Positions 15,173-23,112 of a stretch of DNA of 37,820 nt are shown here, in pieces. The DNA is taken from NCBI GenBank assembly GCA_963734725.1, contig CAVTIX010000004.1:1-37820 (forward strand). Direction: 5' to 3'. Source of the stretch: DASXKD01 sp963734725. GTDB taxonomy: Bacteria; Actinomycetota; Actinomycetes; Streptosporangiales; Streptosporangiaceae. Position numbers and translations under genes: made by a program. The first letter of the stretch is position 1; every line of letters starts with the position of its first letter. The notes beneath the pieces were generated by a model. That model was not told the DNA's origin. It searched no databases and saw nothing but the letters and a program-made list of their open reading frames with translations.

Positions 15173-17959
15173 TCAGGCGCCGAACGTCGGGTCCGGGCCG
15201 TGCGCCGGGCCGCCGTCCGCGGCCGGGCCGCCGTCCGCGGCCGGGCCGCCGTCCGCGGTCGGGCCGCCGTCCGGGGACGGCCCGCCGTCCGGGGACGGCC
15301 CGCCGTCCGAAGTCAGCCCGCCGTCGGCCTTCGGCTCGCCGTCCGAAGTCGGCCCGCCGTCTGGGGTCCACCCGCCGTCTGGGGCCGACCCGCCGTCCGC
15401 GGCCGACCCGTCGCCCAATGTCGGCCTATCGTTCGGGGCCCACCCGCCGTTCGGAGCCGGCCCGCCGTCCACGGCCGGCCCGCCGTCGGCCGGGGGCTCG
15501 CCGCCGAACGCCGGCCCGCCGCCATACGTGGGCCCGCCCTCGAACCCCGGGCCGCCGTTGGGCGTCGAGGGACCGGCCTCCAGCGTCGCTACGGCGCCCT
15601 GTGCCACCGCGACGAGCGGCAGATGGGGCATGCTCAGCCGAACGTTGCCGTGGACACGGTGGGCGCTGGCCGCTGCCTGGTGGTATTCCTCAAGGCAGTC
15701 GAGGAACTCCTGGTCGGCGTACGGTCGCCCGTCCACGAGCGGGCCCTTCGTGTGCTCCATGACCGCGACGACGTCGTCGCCGCTGAGCGTTTTGTGCGTC
15801 TCCAGCGCGTGCGCCAGGCTCAGCACCTTGGCCCGGTCCTCGCTCAGCAGTGTCTCCACCCGCTGCAGCAACCTCCCCAGCGTGTCCTCGATCCGGTCGG
15901 CCAGTGCCCGCCGCAGTTCGGCCTCGGGGTCCTGGCCCTTCTTGTTACGGCCGCCCTGCCCGCCGCCGGGAGCGCCGACCTCGAGGCGCTTAGCCGTCGA
16001 GTAGGACGACACCGTGGCGCCCATGCCCCAGAAGCCCTCCATGAACGAGGCCACGGTCGTCGCCGACTCGAGGTCCCCGGATACGCCGGAGGAGCTGTCG
16101 CTGTCGAAGAACATCCGCTCGCCGGCCAGCGAGGCGAGGGACACCAAGATGTCGGTCTCGTACTCGCTGCGCCACCGGGTGAACTGGTCCTCGGGTGGGA
16201 TGCTGGCCACCATGCCGAGGTAGTCGCTGCCCTTCTCGATGGTGGCGATGTCGATTTCCATGTGCTGCCGGGTGCGGTAGGCGACCAGGGCGTGGCACGC
16301 CTCGTGCACCGCGACCGCGTGTCTTTCCCGCTCGATGTACTCGACGTCCTCGGGCGGGCCGAGCTCCTTGAGCTGCTTGGCCTTGATCACGTCCTGCCAG
16401 GTGATCACCTCCCGGCCGTTGCGGATGGCGGTGATCAGTGCCTCGTTGACCAGGTCCTTGATGGTGGCGCCGGTTGCGTACGGAGTAATCACCGCGAGCT
16501 TGTCCATCTGCTCGGCGGTCAGCTCGTGGCGTACCTTGCCGAAGTAGCCCTCATAGGTCCTGACTCGGCCGACCTTGGACGGGTAGCCCACCTTGTAGAT
16601 GCGGTCGATCCGGCCCGGCCGCAGCAGCGCCTCGTCCAGCGCCTCGGGCAGGTTGGTCGCCATCATCACCAGGATCCGGTACTTCGGCGGCGGCTTGGGC
16701 CGCATGCCGAACAGCCGGCGTACATGCCGGTTCATGAAGCCGCGCGGCTTCTTCAGCCCGGAAATCTCGGTGAGCAGGGCCTCCAGCGTTCCCATGCCGC
16801 CGCCGCCCATCCCCATGCCCATCATCTGCTTGTTGCGCCGGGTATCCGGCTCGTCGCCGGTCACCGAGGTGAGCGCGCGCTGGACGAGCCGCCATTGCAC
16901 GTCCTTGGACAGGTACGAGAAGCCGTGGCATCCGCCCGCCTGCCAGGCCGCGGGGGTGGCGCGGCCGGGGACGGGCGGGCCGCCCTGGGCCAGCGCCCCG
17001 CGGCGGCCCAGCGAGTCGGCCTCGTCGAAGAACACGATCACGCCGCCGTACCGCAACGCCAGCTTGCGCAGCTTGCGGAACAGCGACTTGACCTTGAGGA
17101 TGCCGACGCCCATGAACATGTTGATGAACGCGCCCGGGTCCACGAACACGTAGGGCCTGCCGGTTTCGCCCGCAACCGCCTCGGCCATGAGCGTCTTGCC
17201 GGTGCCGGGCGGGCCCCAGAGCAGAATCCCGCCCGGGACGTAGCCGCCCTTGGACTCGATCCGCTCCGGGTCCTCCAGGTACAGGATGTTCTCCTTGACC
17301 CGCTCCAGGACATGGTCCTGGCCCCAGACGTCGGAGAACCGGGTCTTGATGTCGTCCGGGAAGTAAACGTCCACGCCACCCTTGGACAAAAACCAGAAGA
17401 TCGCGGCGAATTGCCCCACCACGACGAGCAGGATGACCATGAGCTGCAGCACGAATGGCAGCGCGTGCCAGATGTAGCCCGGCATGTGCGCCAGAGCCAC
17501 CAGCGCGTTCTGGTGCGTCACCTTCCCGGCCACCACCGCGATGACGGCAATCCAGAACACCCAGGTAACCACGCGCCTCAGGCGGAACCTGGTCCACGGC
17601 GACAGCCGGCGCTGGGTTGCCCCCTCCAGGCCGCCGAAAAACGTCTGCGTCCAGAACCTGTGGTATGCGGCCCAGTGCTCGCTGATCAGGAAGTGGATCT
17701 GGCGCAGCGCTTCCAGGCAGGCCAGCACGAACACCCACGAGCCGCTCCTGATTTCGGTGCGGATCGCGTCGCTGATGCCCATCAGCGGGTTGCTCGCCAT
17801 CGCGGACCAGACGAGGATCCACCAGAGCAGCGCGAGGAGGAGCAGGAACTTCAGCCGGTCCCAGAGGGGAATGGGCTTCCTGGTCCGCCGGTCTTTGTCA
17901 CTGGGGTGCTCGCCAGGCGCTGGCAGTCCCTCCGGCGGTTTTGCTAGGGCCTCGCGCAC
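15173..17959 (-). CDS. Membrane AAA+ metalloprotease, FtsH-like (AAA + M41), with Gly-Pro-Asp repeat tail
   Basis: 928 residues from GTG 17959, overlapping the lipoprotein's TAG by one base. There are N-terminal membrane spans at about 36-54, 130-146 and 168-192. The AAA+ module has Walker A GPPGTGKT (249-256), Walker B VIVFFDEAD (about 307-315), an unusually long insert (about 320-425) with a Met/Gly run, and the second region of homology (ILVMMATNLPEALDEALLRPGRIDR). The M41 protease zinc motif HEACH is at 552-556 with a candidate third ligand Asp629 (GVSGDLESAT). Residues about 800-928 are degenerate repeats of PDGGP type. It is distinct from canonical FtsH in length and tail; substrates are unknown. 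Confidence 0.85.
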   Translation of the reverse strand: MREALAKPPEGLPAPGEHPSDKDRRTRKPIPLWDRLKFLLLLALLWWILVWSAMASNPLMGISDAIRTEIRSGSWVFVLACLEALRQIHFLISEHWAAYHRFWTQTFFGGLEGATQRRLSPWTRFRLRRVVTWVFWIAVIAVVAGKVTHQNALVALAHMPGYIWHALPFVLQLMVILLVVVGQFAAIFWFLSKGGVDVYFPDDIKTRFSDVWGQDHVLERVKENILYLEDPERIESKGGYVPGGILLWGPPGTGKTLMAEAVAGETGRPYVFVDPGAFINMFMGVGILKVKSLFRKLRKLALRYGGVIVFFDEADSLGRRGALAQGGPPVPGRATPAAWQAGGCHGFSYLSKDVQWRLVQRALTSVTGDEPDTRRNKQMMGMGMGGGGMGTLEALLTEISGLKKPRGFMNRHVRRLFGMRPKPPPKYRILVMMATNLPEALDEALLRPGRIDRIYKVGYPSKVGRVRTYEGYFGKVRHELTAEQMDKLAVITPYATGATIKDLVNEALITAIRNGREVITWQDVIKAKQLKELGPPEDVEYIERERHAVAVHEACHALVAYRTRQHMEIDIATIEKGSDYLGMVASIPPEDQFTRWRSEYETDILVSLASLAGERMFFDSDSSSGVSGDLESATTVASFMEGFWGMGATVSSYSTAKRLEVGAPGGGQGGRNKKGQDPEAELRRALADRIEDTLGRLLQRVETLLSEDRAKVLSLAHALETHKTLSGDDVVAVMEHTKGPLVDGRPYADQEFLDCLEEYHQAAASAHRVHGNVRLSMPHLPLVAVAQGAVATLEAGPSTPNGGPGFEGGPTYGGGPAFGGEPPADGGPAVDGGPAPNGGWAPNDRPTLGDGSAADGGSAPDGGWTPDGGPTSDGEPKADGGLTSDGGPSPDGGPSPDGGPTADGGPAADGGPAADGGPAHGPDPTFGA
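15176..15562 (-). repeat. Degenerate short tandem repeats coding the Gly-Pro-Asp tail
   Basis: On the plus strand units like GGCCCGCCGTCC recur at short regular intervals. They encode about twenty variants of DGGPxx at the protease C-terminus. Some neighbouring units are identical (for example near 15216-15260), consistent with recent slippage. Confidence 0.85.
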
Positions 17960-18630
17960 TAGGGGCTCCTGACGGTAAACGACGACACGATCGTGTCGAT
18001 CTGGTCACGGTTCTGGCGGTAGCACGTGGTTACGCAATGCACCATGAGGACGTAGAGCTGGGTCTTGTCCGAGTTGGTGAGAGCCACTTGGTCGAAGGTG
18101 TCGGTGGTGCCGCCCGGGTAGGTGTAGCTGTAGGTGTCCCATACCCCGTGGACATCTGGTCCCGGCTTGATCGCTCTGTCCCGAAGCAGGCGGAAGTGGG
18201 TCAGCGGGAAGTTACCGCCTTGCGCCTCGGCCAGACGGGACGCCGCAGTCACCGGCAGCAGCACGTCCCGCAGCCTGTCGTCGGACATCGACTGGCTGGC
18301 CGACGAGCTGAGCGGGGTGACGAACGCGAACGCGAATGGCTTGGTCGCGTTGGGGCTGAACAGGTGGACCGCCGTTGGCGCCAGGGCGGCATCGTAGGCG
18401 ATGTCCCAGATGCCGTTCTGGCCGAGCGAGCTGCCCGGGGTCTTGAACTGAGCCGCGAGCGAGACGTCGCTGATCCGGTGCCAGCCGTACGGCACCTTGA
18501 AATAGGCGTTGGCCGACGAGTCCGCGACATAGGTGAATTGAGGCGCGGCGCACCCGGCCGCCGTCCCCGCGGCGAGCAGCACCCCGAGCCCGCCGAGAAC
18601 CTTGCCAAAACGGGACGTCTTACTAGCCAA
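17959..18630 (-). CDS. Putative lipoprotein, unknown function
   Basis: 223 residues from a TTG start (18630) with AGGGAG about 10 nt upstream. A lipoprotein signal is clear: charged MASKTSRFGK, hydrophobic VLGGLGVLLAAGTAA and the lipobox AAGC, with lipidation expected at Cys27. The mature part (FKVPYGWHRISDVSL...YSYTYPGGTTDTFDQVALTNSDKTQLYVLMVHC) resembles secreted actinobacterial proteins with a PsbP/LpqN-like fold, but I cannot assign a family. Two Cys near the end (HCVTTC) could form a disulfide. The stop overlaps the start of the FtsH-like protease, so the two are translationally coupled and may work together at the membrane. Confidence 0.7.
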   Translation of the reverse strand: MASKTSRFGKVLGGLGVLLAAGTAAGCAAPQFTYVADSSANAYFKVPYGWHRISDVSLAAQFKTPGSSLGQNGIWDIAYDAALAPTAVHLFSPNATKPFAFAFVTPLSSSASQSMSDDRLRDVLLPVTAASRLAEAQGGNFPLTHFRLLRDRAIKPGPDVHGVWDTYSYTYPGGTTDTFDQVALTNSDKTQLYVLMVHCVTTCYRQNRDQIDTIVSSFTVRSP

Positions 18631-18843
18631 CCGGCACCCACTCCCTGGCGCACCGCCCTGATTCGAGTATGACCTGTGAGCCGCCGGTGGGCATAATTCT
18701 GCACGATAGCTGCGCCTTGGCCGGGGCGCAAAAGTTCCTCGGAGCGGCTGGCAGGGGCCCGCCGGCGGTTGGCGGCCGTCGAAGGGCCGATCAGTTGCCC
18801 GGGCCGAGCAGCACTCCAGCCCCGGCCGTCCGCCACTGCCGGA

Positions 18844-20859
18844 TCAGAAGTGAACCGGCGTCCTGATGCAGTGCAGCACCGGCCCTGTCAGCAAGGGTGA
18901 GACCGGCGGGGCGTGCGCCCCCACCACGCGGTAGACAATTGCCGACGGCGTTACGAAGACCCGCTGCAGGAACGGCGCCGCGTTCATCGCCTGGATGTTC
19001 GTCTTCCCGGTGGGCCCGAAGTAACCGATCTGCACCCGCGACACAACCACATACGTGATGTCATGCTGGCGCAGGAACGCCTCGTTCGCCTGCGGGTCCG
19101 TGAAGAACTGCCGTGCGCTCAACAGGAGGCTGATCACGTAGGGCAGCTTGTCCACCCGCAGGAACGGCCCCATGCCCTCCAGTAGTGCATACCGCCCGGT
19201 CAGCGACGTGATGGCGCCCTCTGTCCGCTGGTTTACCAGGAAGCGCGCGCCGCACGGCGTCTGAGTCCGCATCCAGTTGATCAGCACGGTCCGCTGATGA
19301 CTGTTGCGGAAGTCCTGCCGCATGCTGTTGTTGGGCAGCAGCCACGCGGCCAGCGCGATGACGACGACCGCCGAGACGGCGACCGCCAGCCGGGCCCGGT
19401 GCCGGGCGAGCAGCACGATCAGGCCCTCGATCACGCCCAGGGCGATGATGATCAGCCCCAGGGACGTCATCTCCCGCAGCCTGCGGATGCCGAATGTCGC
19501 CTCGATATAGACGTGGAAATGAAAATCGAAGGCGAGCGCGATGACTATCACGCCGAGGACGATGCCCAGCCCGACCACACCGGCGTCCCGAAGCTCATCC
19601 CGGGCCAGCAGGAACAACAGCACGGCGCCCGCCGCCGCGGCCGCCAAAATCACCCACAGGGCCCAGGCCGGCCAGTGGAACCCGGGGCCGGTCATCATCC
19701 GGTAAAAGATCTGGGACGGCGGGAGGTACCAGCCGCCGCCGGCTTTGGCGCGCCGAATGAACCCGCCGTAATAGAGATAGGCGGTGGGGTCAAAACGCGT
19801 GCGTATGGAGCTGTAAGTGGCGGGGCTGCTGGCCCCGCCCAGGCCGAACGTGCCGCCGGCGAATACCCGGATAATGATCCCGCCGATACCGCCAACGGCG
19901 GCCAGGATGATGCCGTACTGAAACGGCGCCAGCCGGTCGCGGGCGCCGTGAGCGCGGAGGCACTCGGCCACGCCGGCGGACACCAGGCCGATCGCGATCA
20001 CCACCAGCAGCACGAGATGGGTGCCGCTGGCCGCCGCCAGCACCAGGCCCGCAATGATGGCCGGCCGTGTTCGGCGTTCCCGGATCGCGAAGATGCCAAG
20101 GGCGAGCGCGCAGAAGGCCACGGCGCGCCCGAAATCCTCCGACCGGTAATCGGTGAAGTCCCTGGTCACCAGGGTGGCGTTGAGGATCAGCTGGTTGCTG
20201 AGCACCAGCAGTGGCAGCAGCCCGCCCACCCGGCGGATGCCAAGCTCCCAGGCCGTGGCCCACAGCCCGATGGCGGTGCCAAAGGTGGAAACCCACAGCA
20301 GCACGCCGGGGCCGACGGCGACGTTGTTGCTGATGAGCGCGACGACCCCGGTGAATGCGTCGAGAAAGATCTTGTCCGTGGCCGGTGGCCACGACTGCCC
20401 GTATTCCAGGGTCGCCGACGGGACGCCGTGGCTGTTGGCGATCTCCAGGCCGTTCAGGTAGTACACGTAGCGCGGCCCGCCGAGCAGGTACAGGTACCTG
20501 ACGTGAATGATCAGCACGGCCCCGACGACAAGCGCCCCGAGCAGCAGCGGGAAGAGATTCTTGTTAACGTCCGCAGTTAGTGCGGTGATCTGATCGCGGA
20601 TGCGTGCGCGGCGAAGGGCCACCACCCACAACACGGCGGAAACCACCAGCCATAGCGGGAAAAAGAAGCTGAGGCGGAAAGCGTGCACGGCCGCCAGGAG
20701 GAAGGCGCAGCCGCCGGCCGCCGCGTAGCCGAGGCCGAACGCCGCCGCCGTCCGGGTGACAATCGCCACCTCGCCGGGCGAGAAGGCGGCCAGCGCCGCG
20801 GCGATGCCGGGAATCGCGATCACGCAGGCAACTGCGGCCAACACGATGAGGCTGTGCAT
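18844..20859 (-). CDS. Large polytopic membrane protein, possible GT-C type glycosyltransferase
   Basis: 671 residues with about twelve or more hydrophobic segments over residues 1-510, then a soluble C-terminal domain of about 150 residues. The early loop LEYGQSWPPATDKIFLDAFTG and the general layout (many spans, then a soluble domain) resemble GT-C lipid-linked glycosyltransferases. No diagnostic catalytic Asp motif could be confirmed, so this is tentative. The C-terminal part (NWMRTQTPCGARFLVNQRTEGAITSLTGRYALLEGMGPF) is typical of actinobacterial membrane proteins of this type. It is separated by about 210 bp, with no visible gene, from the lipoprotein gene and is divergent from serA. Confidence 0.6.
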   Translation of the reverse strand: MHSLIVLAAVACVIAIPGIAAALAAFSPGEVAIVTRTAAAFGLGYAAAGGCAFLLAAVHAFRLSFFFPLWLVVSAVLWVVALRRARIRDQITALTADVNKNLFPLLLGALVVGAVLIIHVRYLYLLGGPRYVYYLNGLEIANSHGVPSATLEYGQSWPPATDKIFLDAFTGVVALISNNVAVGPGVLLWVSTFGTAIGLWATAWELGIRRVGGLLPLLVLSNQLILNATLVTRDFTDYRSEDFGRAVAFCALALGIFAIRERRTRPAIIAGLVLAAASGTHLVLLVVIAIGLVSAGVAECLRAHGARDRLAPFQYGIILAAVGGIGGIIIRVFAGGTFGLGGASSPATYSSIRTRFDPTAYLYYGGFIRRAKAGGGWYLPPSQIFYRMMTGPGFHWPAWALWVILAAAAAGAVLLFLLARDELRDAGVVGLGIVLGVIVIALAFDFHFHVYIEATFGIRRLREMTSLGLIIIALGVIEGLIVLLARHRARLAVAVSAVVVIALAAWLLPNNSMRQDFRNSHQRTVLINWMRTQTPCGARFLVNQRTEGAITSLTGRYALLEGMGPFLRVDKLPYVISLLLSARQFFTDPQANEAFLRQHDITYVVVSRVQIGYFGPTGKTNIQAMNAAPFLQRVFVTPSAIVYRVVGAHAPPVSPLLTGPVLHCIRTPVHF

Positions 20860-21032
20860 GAGCCCGGCTCCCTCTGTCCCGTCGACCGCGCCGCCCCGAG
20901 CGGCGTTACTCTACAGCCCCCCGCGCCAGCTTCGTGACGTAACACCTGGTTATTACGTTGTGCCTGATCCGGCGGGAACGAGGCGGGCTTGCAGCGCAGC
21001 CACGCCGCCGGGCGGCCGCCGGGACAAAGTTC

Positions 21033-21061
21033 GTGAATGCTTTCACAAGGCTGGCTAAACT
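21033..21061 (+). promoter_or_regulatory. serA promoter candidate with GTGAA/TTCAC inverted repeat
   Basis: A -10-like TAAACT (21056-21061) is preceded at 17 bp by GTGAAT. GTGAA (21033-21037) and TTCAC (21042-21046) form a small palindrome across the promoter. The remainder of 20860-21032 is the divergent spacer and shows no gene. Confidence 0.35.
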
Positions 21062-21096
21062 GGTACCTCCGACGTCGATGCCCGAGGGGCTCTGCC

Positions 21097-22689
21097 GTGC
21101 CTGTACCCATCATCCTGGTAGCCGAGGAACTGTCGCCCGCCGCGGTCGCGCTCCTGGAATCGGACTTCGAGGTGCGCCACGTCGATGGCGCGGACCGCGC
21201 CGAGCTGCTGCCGGCGCTGGCGGGCGTGGACGCGGTGATCGTCCGGAGCGCCACGAAGATCGACGCCGAAGCGCTGGCACATGCCCCGAACCTGCGCGTC
21301 GTGGCCCGGGCCGGAGTGGGCCTGGACAACGTCGATGTCGAGGCGGCCACCAAGGCAGGCGTGATGGTGGTGAACGCGCCAAGCTCCAACATCGTCAGCG
21401 CGGCCGAGCACGCGACGGCCCTGCTGCTCGCCGTCGCGCGGCACGTGCCGCAGGCCGTGGCGTCGCTCAAATCCGGCGAGTGGAAGCGGTCGAAGTTCAC
21501 CGGCGTGGAACTCAGTGGCAAGGTGGCCGGCATCCTGGGCCTCGGCCGGATCGGCGTCCTGGTCGCGCAGCGGCTGACCAGCTTCGGCATGCAGGTCATC
21601 GCTTACGACCCTTATGTCCCGCCGTCCCGTGCCGGGCAGCTCGGTGTCCGCATGGTGAGCCTGGACGAACTGCTCGCCGAGGCCGACTTCATCAGCGTGC
21701 ACCTGCCGAAAACCCCGGAGACCACTGGGCTGATCGGCGACCGCGAGCTGCACCTGGTCAAGCCGGGCGTGCGCATCATCAACGCGGCCCGGGGCGGCAT
21801 CGTGGACGAGCACGCGCTCGCCCTGGCGCTCAAGGACGGCCGGGTGGCCGGGGCCGGCATCGACGTGTTCACGGCCGAGCCGCCCGCCGGGAACCCGCTG
21901 CTGGACTTCCCGAGCGTGGTGGCCACGCCGCACCTGGGCGCCAGTACTCACGAGGCCCAGGAGAAGGCGGGCACGCAGGTGGTCAAGTCGCTCCGGCTGG
22001 CCCTGGCCGGGGAGTTCGTGCCCGATGCGGTGAACGTGCAGGGCGGCGTGGTGGACGAGGAGGTGAAGCCCGGCCTTCCGCTGACGGAGAAGCTCGGGCA
22101 GCTGTTCACCGCGCTGGCCGGCGGCGTCGCGGCCAGGCTGGCGGTGGAGGTGCGCGGTGAGATCGCCAGCAAGGACGTCCGTGTGCTGCAGCTCGCCGCG
22201 CTCAAGGGAGTGTTCACCGGGGTGGTCGAGGACGCCGTGACCTACGTGAACGCCCCGCTGCTCGCCGAACAGCGGGGGATGCTGGTCAGCCTGGTCACCG
22301 AAGCCGAGAGCCCGGACTGGCGCAACGTGGTCACCCTGCGCGGCACACTGGCCGGTGGCCAGGCCATCTCGGTCAGCGGGACGCTCACCGGGCCGCGGCA
22401 GGTGGAGAAGCTGGTCGAGGTCAACGGCTTCGAGATGGAAATCACCCTGGCTGAGCACATGGTGTTCCTCAGCTACACCGACCGGCCGGGCATCGTCGGC
22501 GTGGTCGGCCAGATCCTGGGCAGCGAAGGAATCAACATCGCGGGCATGCAAGTCTCCAGGGACATGCGGGGCGGGCACGCGCTGATCACGCTGACCGTCA
22601 ACTCCGCCATCCCCCCCGTGGTGCTCGAGGACATCACCGCCACGATCGGCGCCGTGGCCGGGCGCGCAGTCAGCCTCGTCGTGTCCTGA
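21097..22689 (+). CDS. serA: D-3-phosphoglycerate dehydrogenase, long (ACT-containing) type
   Basis: 530 residues from GTG 21097, which has GAGGGG 7 nt upstream; the longer frame to 21037 is rejected. It oxidises 3-phosphoglycerate, the first step of serine synthesis. The NAD-binding motif GILGLGRIG, the Arg motif INAARGGIVDE and catalytic His region ATPHLGAST are present. An intervening ASB domain (about 300-450) and a C-terminal ACT domain (VFLSYTDRPGIVGVVGQILGSEGINIAGMQV) place it with the long mycobacterial/actinobacterial enzymes regulated by serine. Location between ilvC and leuB matches the conserved actinobacterial order. Confidence 0.96.
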   Translation: MPVPIILVAEELSPAAVALLESDFEVRHVDGADRAELLPALAGVDAVIVRSATKIDAEALAHAPNLRVVARAGVGLDNVDVEAATKAGVMVVNAPSSNIVSAAEHATALLLAVARHVPQAVASLKSGEWKRSKFTGVELSGKVAGILGLGRIGVLVAQRLTSFGMQVIAYDPYVPPSRAGQLGVRMVSLDELLAEADFISVHLPKTPETTGLIGDRELHLVKPGVRIINAARGGIVDEHALALALKDGRVAGAGIDVFTAEPPAGNPLLDFPSVVATPHLGASTHEAQEKAGTQVVKSLRLALAGEFVPDAVNVQGGVVDEEVKPGLPLTEKLGQLFTALAGGVAARLAVEVRGEIASKDVRVLQLAALKGVFTGVVEDAVTYVNAPLLAEQRGMLVSLVTEAESPDWRNVVTLRGTLAGGQAISVSGTLTGPRQVEKLVEVNGFEMEITLAEHMVFLSYTDRPGIVGVVGQILGSEGINIAGMQVSRDMRGGHALITLTVNSAIPPVVLEDITATIGAVAGRAVSLVVS

Positions 22690-22701
22690 GCCTACGGAAT
22701 C

Positions 22702-22720
22702 TGTCTCACAATATGAGACA
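22702..22720. promoter_or_regulatory. BCAA operator copy 2 (leuB)
   Basis: TGTCTCA-CAATA-TGAGACA, a perfect 7+7 palindrome 14 nt upstream of the leuB -35 box and 12 nt after the serA stop. It is the best of the three copies and defines the consensus. Confidence 0.75.
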
Positions 22721-22734
22721 TTGGTGCTCTCAGG

Positions 22735-22763
22735 ATGACATCAGGCCTACTCTCCGGTAGGCT
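22735..22763 (+). promoter_or_regulatory. leuB promoter
   Basis: ATGACA (22735-22740), 17 bp, TAGGCT (22758-22763). The leader-peptide ATG is 10 nt downstream, with no ribosome site. Confidence 0.6.
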
Positions 22764-22773
22764 TACGACTGCT

Positions 22774-22818
22774 ATGCGGCGCTTCGTACTTATCTTGCAC
22801 AGCCGTAGCGGGGCCTGA
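22774..22818 (+). CDS. leuB leader peptide with Val-Leu-Ile-Leu codons
   Basis: MRRFVLILHSRSGA, 14 residues. The codons GTA CTT ATC TTG (22786-22797) are four consecutive branched-chain codons placed 5 nt before the left arm of a stable hairpin. The structure parallels the ilvB leader and argues that leuB is under ribosome-mediated attenuation. Confidence 0.75.
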   Translation: MRRFVLILHSRSGA

Positions 22819-22858
22819 TCAGGCAGGCCAGCGGCCCGCTACGGGTGCCGGGCGCTGG
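22803..22858 (+). promoter_or_regulatory. leuB attenuator with two mutually exclusive hairpins
   Basis: Hairpin 1 pairs CCGTAGCGGG (22803-22812) with CCCGCTACGG (22835-22844). Hairpin 2 pairs CCAGCGGCCCG (22828-22838) with CGGGCGCTGG (22849-22858) with one bulge. They share bases 22835-22838, so only one can form. No U-tract follows; control could be by a non-canonical terminator or by access to the downstream ribosome site (22875-22880). Confidence 0.65.
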
Positions 22859-22886
22859 CCGTGGGGAACTCATCAGGAGAAGCGTC

Positions 22887-23096
22887 GTGTACGACATGTA
22901 TCACTGGGACCGGTCTGCCCCCGTCACCGAGGATGCCGCCGAGACGAGCCGGGTCCATGCCAGCCACCGGGCAGCCTCGAACGGCGCCGGGAGGGCACGC
23001 GCCCGGGCCTGCCAGCCGCCGGCCGCACAAGCCGTCCAGGTCGCACTGGATCGCCGGGACAACGGGGGAGACTTCCGCGACTCGCGCGACTGGTAA
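22887..23096 (+). CDS. Small protein of unknown function between the leuB leader and leuB
   Basis: 69 residues from GTG 22887 with AGGAGA 6 nt upstream. It starts MYDMYHWDRSAPVTED and ends in DNGGDFRDSRDW; the middle is Ala/Arg rich. It is hydrophilic with no membrane segment. The good ribosome site and the 16-nt gap to leuB suggest it is translated as part of the leuB transcript, downstream of the attenuator. I do not recognise a family. An in-frame ATG-type extension to 22845 would run into the attenuator and is less likely. Confidence 0.55.
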   Translation: MYDMYHWDRSAPVTEDAAETSRVHASHRAASNGAGRARARACQPPAAQAVQVALDRRDNGGDFRDSRDW

Positions 23097-23112
23097 GCCG
23101 TAAGGTACGCGC

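Noticed and set aside
15200..17947. Very long plus-strand open frame opposite the FtsH-like protease
   Set aside because: It is the antisense shadow expected in GC-rich coding DNA; the minus frame has the intact AAA+ and zinc motifs.
19297..20580. Plus-strand open frame opposite the polytopic membrane protein
   Set aside because: Gln/Asp-rich translation typical of antisense to hydrophobic codons; no start signal.
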